From: Halobacteriales archaeon QS_4_69_31
GTDB lineage: Archaea > Halobacteriota > Halobacteria > Halobacteriales > Haloarculaceae
Direction: 5' to 3'
Length of the DNA: 43,434 bases
Assembly: GCA_003021655.1 (NCBI GenBank)
Contig: PXRP01000055.1
Coordinates: 64,796-108,229 of the forward strand
This document shows, one piece after another, positions 35,084 through 43,434 of this stretch (its first letter is position 1; each line of letters begins with the position of its first letter). Made by a program: the position numbers and the translations under genes. The notes beneath the pieces were generated by a model. That model was given only the letters and a program-made list of their open reading frames with translations. It was not told the origin of the DNA and did not search any database.

Positions 35084-36153
35084 CGAACCACCAGAAACGA
35101 CTGTCGGTACCGAACAGCTGGCCGGTCGAGCGCAAGACCGAGACGTTCACCGTCAAGGCCGGCGCCGGCCCCCACGGCGAGGCAGGGGTGCCCCTGCTCA
35201 TCGTCCTCAGGGACGTGCTCGGCTACGCCGACACGCGCAAGGAAGCCCGCTACGCACTCGACCAGGACAGCGTCCTCATCAACGGGACGCCCGTCTCCGA
35301 CGAGGAACGCCCCGTCGGGATGTTCGACATCCTGGCGTTCGCGGAACGCGAGGAGTACTACCGGGTGTTCCCCGGCGAGGGCGGCCGGCTCTCGTTGACG
35401 GCCATCGACGCCGACGCCGCGGGCAGCAAGCTCGGCAAGGTCGTCGAGAAACGGCACGTCCCCGGCGGCGACGTCCAGCTGACGCTGCACGACGGCCGGA
35501 CGCTCGTCGTCGACGACACCGACTACGACGGCGGCGACTCTGTCGTCGTCTCCAACGACGACAGCGAAGTGGTCGCGCACTTCGAGTACGAGGAGGGCGC
35601 GCTCGTGACGGCCGTCGACGGCGAACACGCCGGCGAGGTCGGCACCGTCGACGCCATCCAGGTGACGCCGGGCAGCGCCGACAACATCGTCCGCGTCACA
35701 CAGGACGGCGACGCGGGCTTCGAAACCGTCGAGGACTACGTCGTCGTTATCGACGAAAACTTCACCGACGATGACGCTGCCGCCGGCACCGACGTCGAGG
35801 ACGAGCCGGACGAGACTGACGTAGACGCCGACGAATCCGAGGCAGACGACGAAGACGACGCCGACGAGTCCGACGCTGAAGACGACGCCGACGAGTCCGA
35901 GGCAGACGACGCTGAAGACGGCGAGTCCGAGGCGGACGACGCCGAGGTGTCCGACGCTGACGAGTCCGAGGAGGAAGCCGACGCCGATGCCGACGACTCG
36001 GAAGCGGACGCCGATGCCGACGACTCGGAAGCGGACGCCGACGACGCCGACGAATCCGAGGCAGACGCCGACGACGCCGACGAATCCGAGGCAGACGCCG
36101 ACGACGCCGAGGCGTCAGAAGCCGACGCCGACGACGGAGGTGACGAGCAATGA
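35080..36153 (+). CDS. rps4e: Ribosomal protein S4e with ~129-residue acidic repeat tail
   Basis: Residues 1-228 are a normal archaeal S4e: [20 protein letters not shown], the S4-type RNA-binding part with [20 protein letters not shown], and a KOW-like domain ending [15 protein letters not shown]-like ([15 protein letters not shown]). Residues 229-357 add a tail of Asp, Glu, Ala and Ser with near-exact tandem units ADADDSE(A) and [10 protein letters not shown], encoded by 27- and 30-bp repeats. Archaeal S4e proteins are usually about 235-245 residues. The tail would be disordered and strongly negative at the 30S surface. Its end overlaps rpl5. Confidence 0.95.
   Translation: MTNHQKRLSVPNSWPVERKTETFTVKAGAGPHGEAGVPLLIVLRDVLGYADTRKEARYALDQDSVLINGTPVSDEERPVGMFDILAFAEREEYYRVFPGEGGRLSLTAIDADAAGSKLGKVVEKRHVPGGDVQLTLHDGRTLVVDDTDYDGGDSVVVSNDDSEVVAHFEYEEGALVTAVDGEHAGEVGTVDAIQVTPGSADNIVRVTQDGDAGFETVEDYVVVIDENFTDDDAAAGTDVEDEPDETDVDADESEADDEDDADESDAEDDADESEADDAEDGESEADDAEVSDADESEEEADADADDSEADADADDSEADADDADESEADADDADESEADADDAEASEADADDGGDEQ
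35985..36117 (+). repeat. 27- and 30-bp coding repeats in the S4e tail
   Basis: GCCGATGCCGACGACTCGGA recurs at a 27-bp period (about 35985-36035), and GACGACGCCGACGAATCCGA recurs at a 30-bp period (about 36035-36105). Both periods keep frame. They look like recent slippage products expanding the acidic tail. Confidence 0.8.
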
Positions 36154-36683
36154 GTTCGGAGTCAGAGAGCCCCACGGAGTTCCACGAGATGCGCGAGCCC
36201 CGCGTCGAGAAGGTCGTCGTCCACATGGGCGTCGGCCAGGGCGGTCGCGAACTCGCGGACGGCGAGGACATCCTCGCGGACATCGCCGGCCAGCAGCCGG
36301 TGCGGACTCAGGCCCAGGAGACGCTGGGCGAGTTCGACATCCGCGAGGGCGACCCGGTCGGCGCGAAGGTGACGCTGCGGGCCGACGCGGCCCACGAGTT
36401 CCTCGAGACGGCGCTGGAACTGGCGGACCTGTCACGCTCGCAGTTCGACGACACGGGCAACTTCAGCTTCGGCGTCGAGGAGCACACCGACTTCCCGAGC
36501 CAGGAGTATGACCCGAACATCGGGATCTACGGCCTGGACGTGACGGTGAACCTGGTGCGGCCGGGGTACCGCGTCTCCAAGCGCGACAAGGCGTCGAGCC
36601 GGATCCCCTCGCGCCACCGGCTGGATGTCGACGACGCGGTGCGGTTCGTCGAAGGCCGCTTCGACGTGGAGGTCGACGAATGA
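36150..36683 (+). CDS. rpl5: Ribosomal protein L5 (uL5)
   Basis: A 177-residue uL5, which binds 5S rRNA in the central protuberance. [40 protein letters not shown] and [20 protein letters not shown] are conserved, as is [20 protein letters not shown]. Normal length. ATGA overlaps at both ends. Confidence 0.97.
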   Translation: MSSESESPTEFHEMREPRVEKVVVHMGVGQGGRELADGEDILADIAGQQPVRTQAQETLGEFDIREGDPVGAKVTLRADAAHEFLETALELADLSRSQFDDTGNFSFGVEEHTDFPSQEYDPNIGIYGLDVTVNLVRPGYRVSKRDKASSRIPSRHRLDVDDAVRFVEGRFDVEVDE

Positions 36684-36886
36684 GCGAACGAGAACACGAC
36701 ACCGACGCCGACGCGGAGACCGAGGCCGAGCGCACCGGCGAGCAGGTCGCAAAACGGACCGGCCAGCTCGAGTCCTGCCAGCGGTGTGGCCGCGAGCAGG
36801 GCCTGGTCGGCAAGTACGATATCTGGCTGTGTCGCCAGTGTTTCCGGGAGATCTCCCGGAGTATGGGATTCAGGAAGTACTCATGA
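36680..36886 (+). CDS. rps14: Ribosomal protein S14, zinc type (uS14)
   Basis: A 68-residue S14. [20 protein letters not shown] with CRQC completes a CxxC-x14-CxxC zinc site; it ends in the universal [13 protein letters not shown]. The N-terminal 28 residues are an acidic extension ([11 protein letters not shown]) longer than the roughly 50-60-residue norm. Confidence 0.96.
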   Translation: MSEREHDTDADAETEAERTGEQVAKRTGQLESCQRCGREQGLVGKYDIWLCRQCFREISRSMGFRKYS

Positions 36887-37275
36887 CAGGAACGGACCCA
36901 CTCGCCAACGCGCTCTCGGGCATCGACAACGCCGAGAGCGTCGGACATCTCAACCACGAGGTATCACCCGCCTCGAACGAGATCGGCAACGTGCTCGAGG
37001 TCTTCTACGACCGCGGGTACATCGACGGCTTCCAGTACGTCGACGACGGCAAAGCCGGTCGCTTCGAGGTCGAGCTGAAAGGTGCCATCAACGAATGTGG
37101 CCCGGTCAAGCCCCGCTACTCGGCGGGCGCCGACGAGTTCGAGAAGTGGGAGATGCGGTTCCTCCCCGCCCGCGACTACGGGACGCTCGTCGTCACGACC
37201 AGCCACGGCATCATGAGCCACTACGAGGCCCGCGAGAAGGGCGTCGGTGGCCAGGTCATCGCATACGTATACTAA
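36883..37275 (+). CDS. rps8: Ribosomal protein S8 (uS8)
   Basis: A 130-residue uS8 that binds the central domain of 16S r[43 protein letters not shown] and the C-terminal [20 protein letters not shown] are archaeal S8 signatures. Full length; ends one base into the rpl6 start. Confidence 0.97.
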   Translation: MTGTDPLANALSGIDNAESVGHLNHEVSPASNEIGNVLEVFYDRGYIDGFQYVDDGKAGRFEVELKGAINECGPVKPRYSAGADEFEKWEMRFLPARDYGTLVVTTSHGIMSHYEAREKGVGGQVIAYVY

Positions 37276-37847
37276 TGCCACGAACAGAACTTCAGCTCCC
37301 GGAGGACGTCTCCGCCGAGACGGACCACCTCGACCTCACGGTCGAGGGGCCCGAGGGGAGCGTCACGCGACGCCTCTGGTACCCCGACGTCTCCGTCGCC
37401 ATCGAGGACGTGCCGGCATCGCCGGACGGGGACGGTGAAACCGTCCAAGCGGTCGTCATCACGTCCGACGCCGACGACGCGGAGACGATATCGACGATAG
37501 GGACCTTCGAGAGCCACGTCAGGAACATGTTCCACGGCGTCACCGAGGGCTGGGAGTACGAACTCGAAGTGTTTTACTCCCACTTCCCGATGCAGGTGTC
37601 CGTCGAGGGCGACGAGGTCGTCATCGAGAACTTCCTCGGCGAGCGCGCGCCCCGCCGGACGACCATCCACGGGGACACCGAGGTCGACGTCGACGAAGAG
37701 ACCGTGACGGTGCGCGGTCCCGACATCGAAGCCGTCGGACAGACCGCCGCCGACATCGAACAGCTGACCCGCGTCCAGGACAAGGACGTCCGCGTCTTCC
37801 AGGACGGGGTCTACATCACGAACAAACCCAACCGGGGTGACGCCTGA
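37275..37847 (+). CDS. rpl6: Ribosomal protein L6 (uL6)
   Basis: A 190-residue uL6 with two related domains, located near the GTPase-associated centre. [20 protein letters not shown] and [20 protein letters not shown], then [20 protein letters not shown], are archaeal L6 motifs; the second domain ends [13 protein letters not shown]. Normal length. Stop overlaps the rpl32e ATG by one base. Confidence 0.97.
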   Translation: MPRTELQLPEDVSAETDHLDLTVEGPEGSVTRRLWYPDVSVAIEDVPASPDGDGETVQAVVITSDADDAETISTIGTFESHVRNMFHGVTEGWEYELEVFYSHFPMQVSVEGDEVVIENFLGERAPRRTTIHGDTEVDVDEETVTVRGPDIEAVGQTAADIEQLTRVQDKDVRVFQDGVYITNKPNRGDA

Positions 37848-38953
37848 TGGCCGACGAACCGGCACTGACCGACATCGGCGGCGTCGACGAGGAGACCGCA
37901 AAGGACCTGCGCGAAGCCGGCTTCGGGACGGTCGAAGACCTGCGCGGCGCAGACCGGGACGACGTCGCCGACGTCGTCGGCAACGCCCTGGCGGCCCGCA
38001 TCATGGCCGACGTCGACGACCTCGAGGTCTCGACGGACGACTCGGACGAGGCCGAAACCGAGGTCACCGACGAGGACGACGAGGCGGGCGTCTCCGCGGA
38101 GGACGACGAGGCCGACGACGACGCGGACGACGAATCGGACGTCTCCGCCGAGACGGACGACGAGGCCGACGAGGACGCGGACGACGAAGCCGACGAGGAC
38201 GAAGCCGACGAGGACGACGAGGCGGACGCCGGCGAGGACGACGAGGACGACGAGGCGGACGAAGACGAGTACGAGGACCTCGAGGACATCAGCGGCGTCG
38301 GTCCGGCGCGGTCCGAGGAGTTGCGCGAGGCGGGCTTCGCGACGGTCGACGACGTCCGCGGCGCGAGCCAGGACCAGCTGGCCGACGTGGTCGGCAACGC
38401 CCTGGCGGCCCGCATCAAGGCCGACGTCGGCGGCCTCGAAGTCGAAGAGGAGACCGAGCCCGAAGTCGAAGAGAAGGAGCCCGAAGTCGAGGAAGAGTCC
38501 GAGGACGTCGAGACGGAGATGCACCCGCGCATCGACGTGGACATCGAGCCGGAGCTCGACGAGGAGACCGAACGGCTCCTCGGAGAGCGCGACCGGGTCT
38601 CGACGCCGCAGTTCAACCGACAGGATTACCACAAGAAAAAGCGCGTGCCCACCTCGTGGCGCAAGCCCCGCGGGACGCTCTCGAAACAGCGGATCGGGAT
38701 CAAGGGCAAAGGCGACACCGTCGAGGCGGGCTTTCGCTCGCCGAGGGCGGTCCGTGGCCTGCACCCCTCCGGGTTCGAGGAGGTCCGCGTCCACAACACG
38801 GACGACCTCGAGGGCATCGACGGCGACCGACAGGCGGTGCGTATCGCCTCGGCGGTCGGCGGTCGCAAGCGCGAGCGCATCGAGGACGCCGCCGAGGAGC
38901 AGGGCATTCGCGTGCTGAATCCGACATACGAGGAGGTCGAAGTCGATGACTGA
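37847..38953 (+). CDS. rpl32e: Ribosomal protein L32e with duplicated N-terminal HhH domain
   Basis: A 368-residue L32e, far longer than the ~240 residues of Haloarcula L32e, which has one helix-hairpin-helix extension. Here residues 6-60 ([20 protein letters not shown]) and 146-199 ([20 protein letters not shown]) are two copies of that domain, each ending in [10 protein letters not shown]-(M/K)-ADV. Between them, 61-145 is an Asp/Glu/Ala linker. A further acidic stretch leads to the ordinary L32e core from about 225 ([56 protein letters not shown]). The two nucleotide copies share a run of over 20 identical bases, suggesting recent duplication or conversion. Confidence 0.95.
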   Translation: MADEPALTDIGGVDEETAKDLREAGFGTVEDLRGADRDDVADVVGNALAARIMADVDDLEVSTDDSDEAETEVTDEDDEAGVSAEDDEADDDADDESDVSAETDDEADEDADDEADEDEADEDDEADAGEDDEDDEADEDEYEDLEDISGVGPARSEELREAGFATVDDVRGASQDQLADVVGNALAARIKADVGGLEVEEETEPEVEEKEPEVEEESEDVETEMHPRIDVDIEPELDEETERLLGERDRVSTPQFNRQDYHKKKRVPTSWRKPRGTLSKQRIGIKGKGDTVEAGFRSPRAVRGLHPSGFEEVRVHNTDDLEGIDGDRQAVRIASAVGGRKRERIEDAAEEQGIRVLNPTYEEVEVDD

Positions 38954-39386
38954 CCTGAGCGCACAGAAACGGATGGCGGCCGACGTCCTTGACGTCGGGA
39001 AGAACAAGGTCTGGCTCGACCCCGAGCGACAGGGGGAGATCGCGGAGGCCATCACGCGGGCGGACGTGCGCGACCTCGTCGACGAGGGCGCGATCCGCGC
39101 CGAGGAGCCACGGGGCAACTCGCGTGGCCGGGCCCGCGAGCGCCAGGCGAAACGCGCCTACGGCCACCAGAAGGGGCAGGGGTCCCGGAAGGGGACGGCC
39201 GGCGGGCGGGAACCGGAAAAGGAAAAGTGGATCTCGTCGATCCGCGCACAGCGGCGCAAGCTCCGCGAGCTGCGCGACGACGGGACTATCTCGCGGTCGC
39301 GGTACCGCGACCTGTACGACAAGGCCGGCGGCGGCGAGTTCGACAGCGTCGCGGACATCGAACGCACGATAGCGGGTGAAGACTAA
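38946..39386 (+). CDS. rpl19e: Ribosomal protein L19e (eL19)
   Basis: A 146-residue archaeal/eukaryotic-type L19e, which extends a long helix to bridge subunits. [20 protein letters not shown] and [20 protein letters not shown] open the globular part; [20 protein letters not shown] and [20 protein letters not shown] are the basic helical part. Overlaps rpl32e by 8 nt. Confidence 0.97.
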   Translation: MTDLSAQKRMAADVLDVGKNKVWLDPERQGEIAEAITRADVRDLVDEGAIRAEEPRGNSRGRARERQAKRAYGHQKGQGSRKGTAGGREPEKEKWISSIRAQRRKLRELRDDGTISRSRYRDLYDKAGGGEFDSVADIERTIAGED

Positions 39387-39949
39387 TGGCAACAGGACCA
39401 CGCTACACGGTGCCGATGCGGCGACGCCGCGAGGCCCGAACCGATTACCATCAGAGGTTGCGCCTGCTGAAATCAGGGAAACCGCGCCTGGTCGCTCGCA
39501 AGAGCAACCGGGCGGTCACGGCGCAGCTGGTCACGACCGGGCCCGAGGGCGACGAGACGGTCGCGAGCGCGCGCTCGACGGAGCTGGCCGAGTACGGCTG
39601 GGAGGCGCCGACGGGCAACATGCCCGCGGCGTACCTGACGGGCCTGCTCGCTGGACTGCGCGCGGTCGAGGCCGGGCTCGAGGACGCGGTGCTCGACATC
39701 GGACTCAACTCCCCGACCCCGGGGAGCAAGGTGTTCGCGGTACAGGAGGGTGCGATCGACGCGGGGCTCGACATCCCCCACAACGACAGCGTGCTCGCGG
39801 AGTGGTCGCGCACGCGAGGCGAACACGTCGCCGAGTACGCCGACCAATCCGACGAGGACCTGTACGGCGGGGCGTTCGACGCCACGGAGCTCCCGGAGCA
39901 CTTCGACGAACTGCGGGAGACGCTACTCGAAGGAGACATCGAACTATGA
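39386..39949 (+). CDS. rpl18: Ribosomal protein L18 (uL18)
   Basis: A 187-residue archaeal L18 that contacts 5S rRNA with L5. [20 protein letters not shown] and [20 protein letters not shown] are the RNA-binding N-terminus; [20 protein letters not shown] and [20 protein letters not shown] belong to the core. Normal length. Confidence 0.97.
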   Translation: MATGPRYTVPMRRRREARTDYHQRLRLLKSGKPRLVARKSNRAVTAQLVTTGPEGDETVASARSTELAEYGWEAPTGNMPAAYLTGLLAGLRAVEAGLEDAVLDIGLNSPTPGSKVFAVQEGAIDAGLDIPHNDSVLAEWSRTRGEHVAEYADQSDEDLYGGAFDATELPEHFDELRETLLEGDIEL

Positions 39950-40584
39950 GTGCAACAGACGGCTGGGAGCCGCGGACGCGCCTGGGCAGACAGGTCGCCG
40001 AGGGCGAGATCGACTCGATGGTCGACGCCCTCAACTCCGGGCTCCCCCTGAAAGAACCCGAGATCGTAGACCAGCTCGTCCCCGGCCTGGAGGACGAGGT
40101 ACTGGACATCAACATGGTCCAGCGGATGACCGACTCCGGGCGGCGCGTGAAGTTCCGGTGTGTCGTCGTCGTGGGCAACCGCGACGGGCTCGTCGGCTAC
40201 GCCGAGGGCCGCGACGACCAGGTCGGCGGCGCCATCCAGAAGGCCATCGAGGTGGCGAAGCTGAACCTCATCGACGTCTCCCGGGGCTGTGGCTCCTGGG
40301 AGTGTGGCTGCGGGCGCCCCCACACGGTGGCGCTCCGGACGACCGGCAAGGCCGGCAGCGTCGAGGTCGAACTCCAGCCGGCGCCGCGCGGACTCGGGCT
40401 CGCGGGCGGGGAGACCGTCCGTCACGTCCTCGAACTCGCGGGCATCGAGGACATCTGGACCCGCTCGTCGGGCAACACCCGGACGACGGTCAACTTCGCG
40501 AAGGCGACGTTCAACGCCCTCCGCAACACCGCCGAGGCCCGCGTCCCCCAGGAGACCTGGGAGAAACGCGAGGTGATCGAATGA
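39946..40584 (+). CDS. rps5: Ribosomal protein S5 (uS5)
   Basis: A 212-residue uS5 at the mRNA entry channel. [40 protein letters not shown] and [20 protein letters not shown] form the dsRBD-like region. [20 protein letters not shown] is the archaeal Cys cluster, possibly metal binding. Ends TWEKREVIE. Confidence 0.97.
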   Translation: MSATDGWEPRTRLGRQVAEGEIDSMVDALNSGLPLKEPEIVDQLVPGLEDEVLDINMVQRMTDSGRRVKFRCVVVVGNRDGLVGYAEGRDDQVGGAIQKAIEVAKLNLIDVSRGCGSWECGCGRPHTVALRTTGKAGSVEVELQPAPRGLGLAGGETVRHVLELAGIEDIWTRSSGNTRTTVNFAKATFNALRNTAEARVPQETWEKREVIE

Positions 40585-41048
40585 TGCAGGCGCTCGTCCA
40601 GTTGCGCGGCTCGGTCAACATGAACGGGGACATCCAGGACACGCTGGCGATGCTCAACGTCCACAACGTCAACCACGCCACGTTCGTCCCCGAGACCGAC
40701 ACCTACGACGGGATGGTCACGAAGGTCAACGACTACGTGGCCTACGGCGAACCCAGCGTCGAGACGGTGGCGCTGCTCCTCGAACGCCGCGGCGAACCCC
40801 TCGAAGGCGAGGGTAAGGTCACCGACGAGTGGGTCGCGGACAACACCGACTACGAGGACGTCGAGGCGCTGGCCGAGGCGCTGGTCGCCGAGGAGACGAC
40901 ACTCCAGGAGACGGGACTGGCGCCGACGCTGCGCCTGCACCCGCCCCGGGGCGGCCATGACGGCATCAAACACCCGACCAAGGAGGGCGGCCAGCTCGGC
41001 AAACACTCGACCGAGGACATCGACGACCTCCTGGAGGCGATGCGATGA
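40581..41048 (+). CDS. rpl30: Ribosomal protein L30 (uL30)
   Basis: A 155-residue archaeal L30. [20 protein letters not shown] and [20 protein letters not shown] are the core; [20 protein letters not shown] and [18 protein letters not shown] form the archaeal C-terminal extension. Two adjacent ATG codons (40581, 40584) could start it; the first overlaps the rps5 stop as ATGA. Confidence 0.97.
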   Translation: MMQALVQLRGSVNMNGDIQDTLAMLNVHNVNHATFVPETDTYDGMVTKVNDYVAYGEPSVETVALLLERRGEPLEGEGKVTDEWVADNTDYEDVEALAEALVAEETTLQETGLAPTLRLHPPRGGHDGIKHPTKEGGQLGKHSTEDIDDLLEAMR

Positions 41049-41542
41049 CGTCGAAGAAGAAACGACAGCGCGGCTCGCGCACCCACGGCGGCGGCACGCA
41101 GAAGAACCGCCGGGGCGCCGGCCACCGCGGCGGCCGGGGCAACGCCGGGAGCCGCAAACACGAGATGCACAACCACGGGCCCTGGGACAAACACGGCTTC
41201 ACCCAGCCCGAGGCGGTCCAGGAGGACGTCGCCGAGGTCGACGTTCAGACGCTCGACGAGGACGCCGCCCTGCTGGCGGCCGAGGGCGTCGCCGAGTCCG
41301 AGGGTGACGGCTACCGCATCGACGTGCGCGACGTCGCCGAGGACGGCCACGAGGTCGACGTCGTGAAGGTGCTCGGCGACGGCCAGGTGCGCACCGAGTT
41401 GCACCTGCTGGCCGATGCCTACTCGGCGGCCGCACGCGAGAAAATCGAGGCCGCCGGCGGCAGCGCGGAGCTGACAGCCAGCGGGAAAAAGCGGCTCGAA
41501 GAAACCGACAACGATACGGACGACGAAACAGACGAGTCATAG
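41045..41542 (+). CDS. rpl15: Ribosomal protein L15 (uL15)
   Basis: A 165-residue uL15. SKKKRQRGSRTHGGGTQKNR and RGAGHRGGRGNAGSRKHEMH form the basic rRNA-penetrating N-terminus; VDVVKVLGDGQVRTELHLLA belongs to the globular domain. A short acidic tail (NDTDDETDES) ends it. Two bases before secY. Confidence 0.97.
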   Translation: MTSKKKRQRGSRTHGGGTQKNRRGAGHRGGRGNAGSRKHEMHNHGPWDKHGFTQPEAVQEDVAEVDVQTLDEDAALLAAEGVAESEGDGYRIDVRDVAEDGHEVDVVKVLGDGQVRTELHLLADAYSAAAREKIEAAGGSAELTASGKKRLEETDNDTDDETDES

Positions 41543-41544
41543 AT

Positions 41545-43026
41545 ATGGGCTGGAAGGACACCGCCGAACCAGTGCTCACCCGCATGCCCGCGGTCCAGCG
41601 CCCCGAGGGGCACGTCCCCTTCAAGCGGAAGCTGGCCTGGACCGCCGGCGTGCTGGTGTTGTATTTCTTCCTGACCAACGTCTACCTGTTCGGGCTAGGC
41701 GGCGGACAAGGAAGCGATATCTTCGGACAGTTCCGGTCGATCCTGGCCGGTGGCCAGGGGACGGTGCTCCAGCTGGGCATCGGGCCGATCGTCACGGCCT
41801 CGATCGTCTTGCAGCTGCTCGGCGGTGCCGACCTGCTCGGACTCGACACGCAGAACAACCCCCGCGACCAGGTGCTCTACCAGGGCCTCCAGAAAGTGCT
41901 GGTGCTGGTGATGTGCTGTCTGACCGGCCTGCCGATGGTCTTCGCCGGGAGTTTCCTGCCCGCAGACCCACAGCTCGGTCAGGCGCTCGGGATCGGCACC
42001 ACCGGCGTCAAGTGGCTCCTCTTCGCCCAGATCTTCGCCGGCGGCGCCCTGATCCTCTATATGGACGAGGTCATCTCGAAGTGGGGCGTCGGCTCCGGTA
42101 TCGGCCTGTTCATCATCGCCGGCGTCAGCCAGCAACTCATCGGCGGCCTGATCACCATTCCGGCGATCGGGGGGCCGACGTCGGGGCTCATCCCCACCTG
42201 GGTCGGGATCGTCATGGGCGACGTGAACATCGGCCCGATCCTGAGCCCCGGGGGGATGGAGAACCTGCTGTTCAACGAGGGACAGGTGATCGCGCTCGTC
42301 ACGACGGTCATGATCTTCGTGACGGTCGTCTACGCCGAGAGCGTCCGCGTCGAGATCCCGCTGTCGAACACGCGGGTGAAAGGCGCCCGCGGCCGGTACC
42401 CGGTCAAGCTCATCTACGCGAGCGTCCTGCCGATGATCCTCGTCCGCGCGCTGCAGGCCAACCTCCAGTTCCTCGGGCGCATCCTCAACGCGCAACTGGA
42501 CACGATGCCCGCCTGGCTGGGCGTCTACCAGGAGACCCAGAGCGGCGTCTCCTCGCCGGTCGGCGGGCTGTTCTACTACCTGGCACCGATACGGAACCCA
42601 CAGGACTGGATGTGGTGGCTCGGTACCTCACAGGAGCCCTGGCAGATCATCATCCGCGTCGGCGTCGACCTGACGTTCATGGTCATCGGAGGCGCGATAT
42701 TCGCCATCTTCTGGGTCGAGACCACCGACATGGGACCGCGGGCGACAGCCCAGCAGATCCACAACTCCGGCATGGAGATCCCGGGCTTCCGGCGCAACGT
42801 CAGCGTCATCGAGAAGGTGCTGGAGCGGTACATCCCCCAGGTCACCGTCATCGGCGGCGCGCTCGTCGGCCTGCTGGCCGTGCTCGCGAACATGATGGGC
42901 ACCATCGGGAACGTCTCCGGGACGGGCCTGCTCCTGACCGTCTCTATCACCTACAAGATCTACGAGGAGATCGCAGAGGAGCAACTCATGGAGATGCACC
43001 CCATGATGCGCCAGATGTTCGGATAA
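41545..43026 (+). CDS. secY: Preprotein translocase subunit SecY
   Basis: A 493-residue ten-helix channel of the Sec translocon (SecYEbeta). MGWKDTAEPVLTRMPAVQRP starts the archaeal form; GPIVTASIVLQLLGGADLLG is the plug/helix 2 region; ISKWGVGSGIGLFIIAGVSQ, then IPLSNTRVKGARGRYPVKLI (loop 6/7 that contacts the ribosome) and the C-terminal IYEEIAEEQLMEMHPMMRQM follow. Last gene of the ribosomal operon. adk, often next in archaea, is not found in the 400 bp that follow. Confidence 0.97.
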   Translation: MGWKDTAEPVLTRMPAVQRPEGHVPFKRKLAWTAGVLVLYFFLTNVYLFGLGGGQGSDIFGQFRSILAGGQGTVLQLGIGPIVTASIVLQLLGGADLLGLDTQNNPRDQVLYQGLQKVLVLVMCCLTGLPMVFAGSFLPADPQLGQALGIGTTGVKWLLFAQIFAGGALILYMDEVISKWGVGSGIGLFIIAGVSQQLIGGLITIPAIGGPTSGLIPTWVGIVMGDVNIGPILSPGGMENLLFNEGQVIALVTTVMIFVTVVYAESVRVEIPLSNTRVKGARGRYPVKLIYASVLPMILVRALQANLQFLGRILNAQLDTMPAWLGVYQETQSGVSSPVGGLFYYLAPIRNPQDWMWWLGTSQEPWQIIIRVGVDLTFMVIGGAIFAIFWVETTDMGPRATAQQIHNSGMEIPGFRRNVSVIEKVLERYIPQVTVIGGALVGLLAVLANMMGTIGNVSGTGLLLTVSITYKIYEEIAEEQLMEMHPMMRQMFG

Positions 43027-43223
43027 CTCTTCTAAATCATCTCATTTCGGCGCTCCGTACCTCTCGCACTCACACCCCAGACCAGCTGCTGCGCTTCGAG
43101 CGACGGGCCGTCACGGCCACTCCCGATATTCCGAGCATCCCTCTACTGCGGAGCGTCGTCGACTAGTTGGACATCTCTCGAAGTTCCGTCGGAGCGGTAA
43201 CGGTCGAGTCGACGCCTCGACGG

Positions 43224-43265
43224 CTGTGCACGCCGTGCACAGTTCTCGCGGGATAGCATTTTACC
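43224..43265 (+). promoter_or_regulatory. Palindromic operator candidate and TATA box before the terminal lipoprotein gene
   Basis: CTGTGCACGCCGTGCACAG at 43224-43242 is a perfect 9+1+9 palindrome. About 15 nt later is GCATTTTACCAG (43257-43265 core ATTTTACC), a TATA-like element about 26 nt before GTG 43288. The placement just upstream of the TATA/BRE region suits an activator or repressor site. The rest of 43027-43287 shows no gene; 43027-43050 is AT-rich after secY and may hold the operon's terminator. Confidence 0.5.
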
Positions 43266-43287
43266 AGTGGATTCCAGTGTAGAAAGT

Positions 43288-43434
43288 GTGAACTCGAAGG
43301 AGTCTGGCGGACGACAGCGGGAAACTGAAGACCAGTCTTACACCCGTCGTCACGTGGTGGCGACGCTGGCAGCGGGCGGTGCCATCGCCGTAGCCGGCTG
43401 TTCTGGCTCGGACGAATCGGGAGCGGACACCGGA
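43288..43434 (+). CDS. Tat-exported lipoprotein, N-terminal part (runs off the window)
   Basis: Forty-nine residues are visible. YTRRHVVATLAAGGAIAVAGC combines a twin-arginine motif with a hydrophobic stretch and a lipobox, followed by an acidic Ser/Asp/Gly linker. Such starts belong to ABC-transporter binding proteins, halocyanins and similar surface lipoproteins; the domain that would decide lies outside. GTG 43288 fits the TATA-like element; GTG 43267 is in frame upstream but too close to it. Confidence 0.75.
   Translation, partial: MNSKESGGRQRETEDQSYTRRHVVATLAAGGAIAVAGCSGSDESGADTG

Overview
The window reads as a chromosome segment of a haloarchaeon, most likely near the Haloarcula group. 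Evidence: very high G+C, acidic proteomes, Tat and lipobox signal peptides, archaeal TATA boxes about 25 nt upstream of leaderless starts, and archaeal-only genes (rnp1, rps4e, rpl19e, rpl32e, archaeal-type secY). Genus placement is inference.

Layout. (1) 1-450: tail of an IS1341-type tnpB with its right-end hairpin, then palindromic non-coding DNA. (2) 443-10510: ordinary housekeeping and accessory genes: small zinc-ribbon protein, internally deleted PhoD-type phosphatase, cis-prenyltransferase (uppS), PPP-type phosphoesterase, frameshifted FG-GAP surface protein, enolase-superfamily dehydratase, FAD oxidoreductase, msrB-msrA, cmk-cbf5. (3) 10656-24059: an apparent sugar or polyol import and breakdown region. 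It has a complete ABC importer (ATPase, lipoprotein binding protein, two permeases), a class II aldolase, an FGGY kinase, a D-2-hydroxyacid dehydrogenase, an aldo/keto reductase, an SDR, an epimerase and a Gfo/Idh/MocA oxidoreductase. The last is cut near its 5' end by a ~510-bp tnpB-less element with IS200/IS605-like ends. No transcription regulator is encoded nearby, but a near-perfect 18-bp palindrome abuts the TATA box of the binding-protein gene. (4) 24175-27830: two secreted proteins, a tRNA-Gly(GCC) whose 3' end and flank are duplicated 126 bp away, and a frameshifted Tat-exported protein. (5) 27924-43026: the S10-spc-type ribosomal operon from a SPOUT methyltransferase and rpl3 to secY, with many genes overlapping by 1-4 nt. 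(6) 43027-end: a palindromic operator candidate and the start of a Tat lipoprotein gene.

Unusual points. Four genes look damaged in ways that could be real or assembly errors: rpl3 (about 91 bp missing, frame lost), the phoD-like gene (catalytic core missing in frame), and two exported-protein genes with frame breaks at a C6 and a G7 tract. Ribosomal protein L32e carries two copies of its N-terminal helix-hairpin-helix domain joined by an acidic linker, and S3 and S4e have very long acidic tails. At least five genes have their last codons and stop repeated as imperfect copies just past the gene end; other short tandem arrays (18, 21, 33 bp) fill further intergenic gaps. This repeated pattern is the least explained feature of the window.
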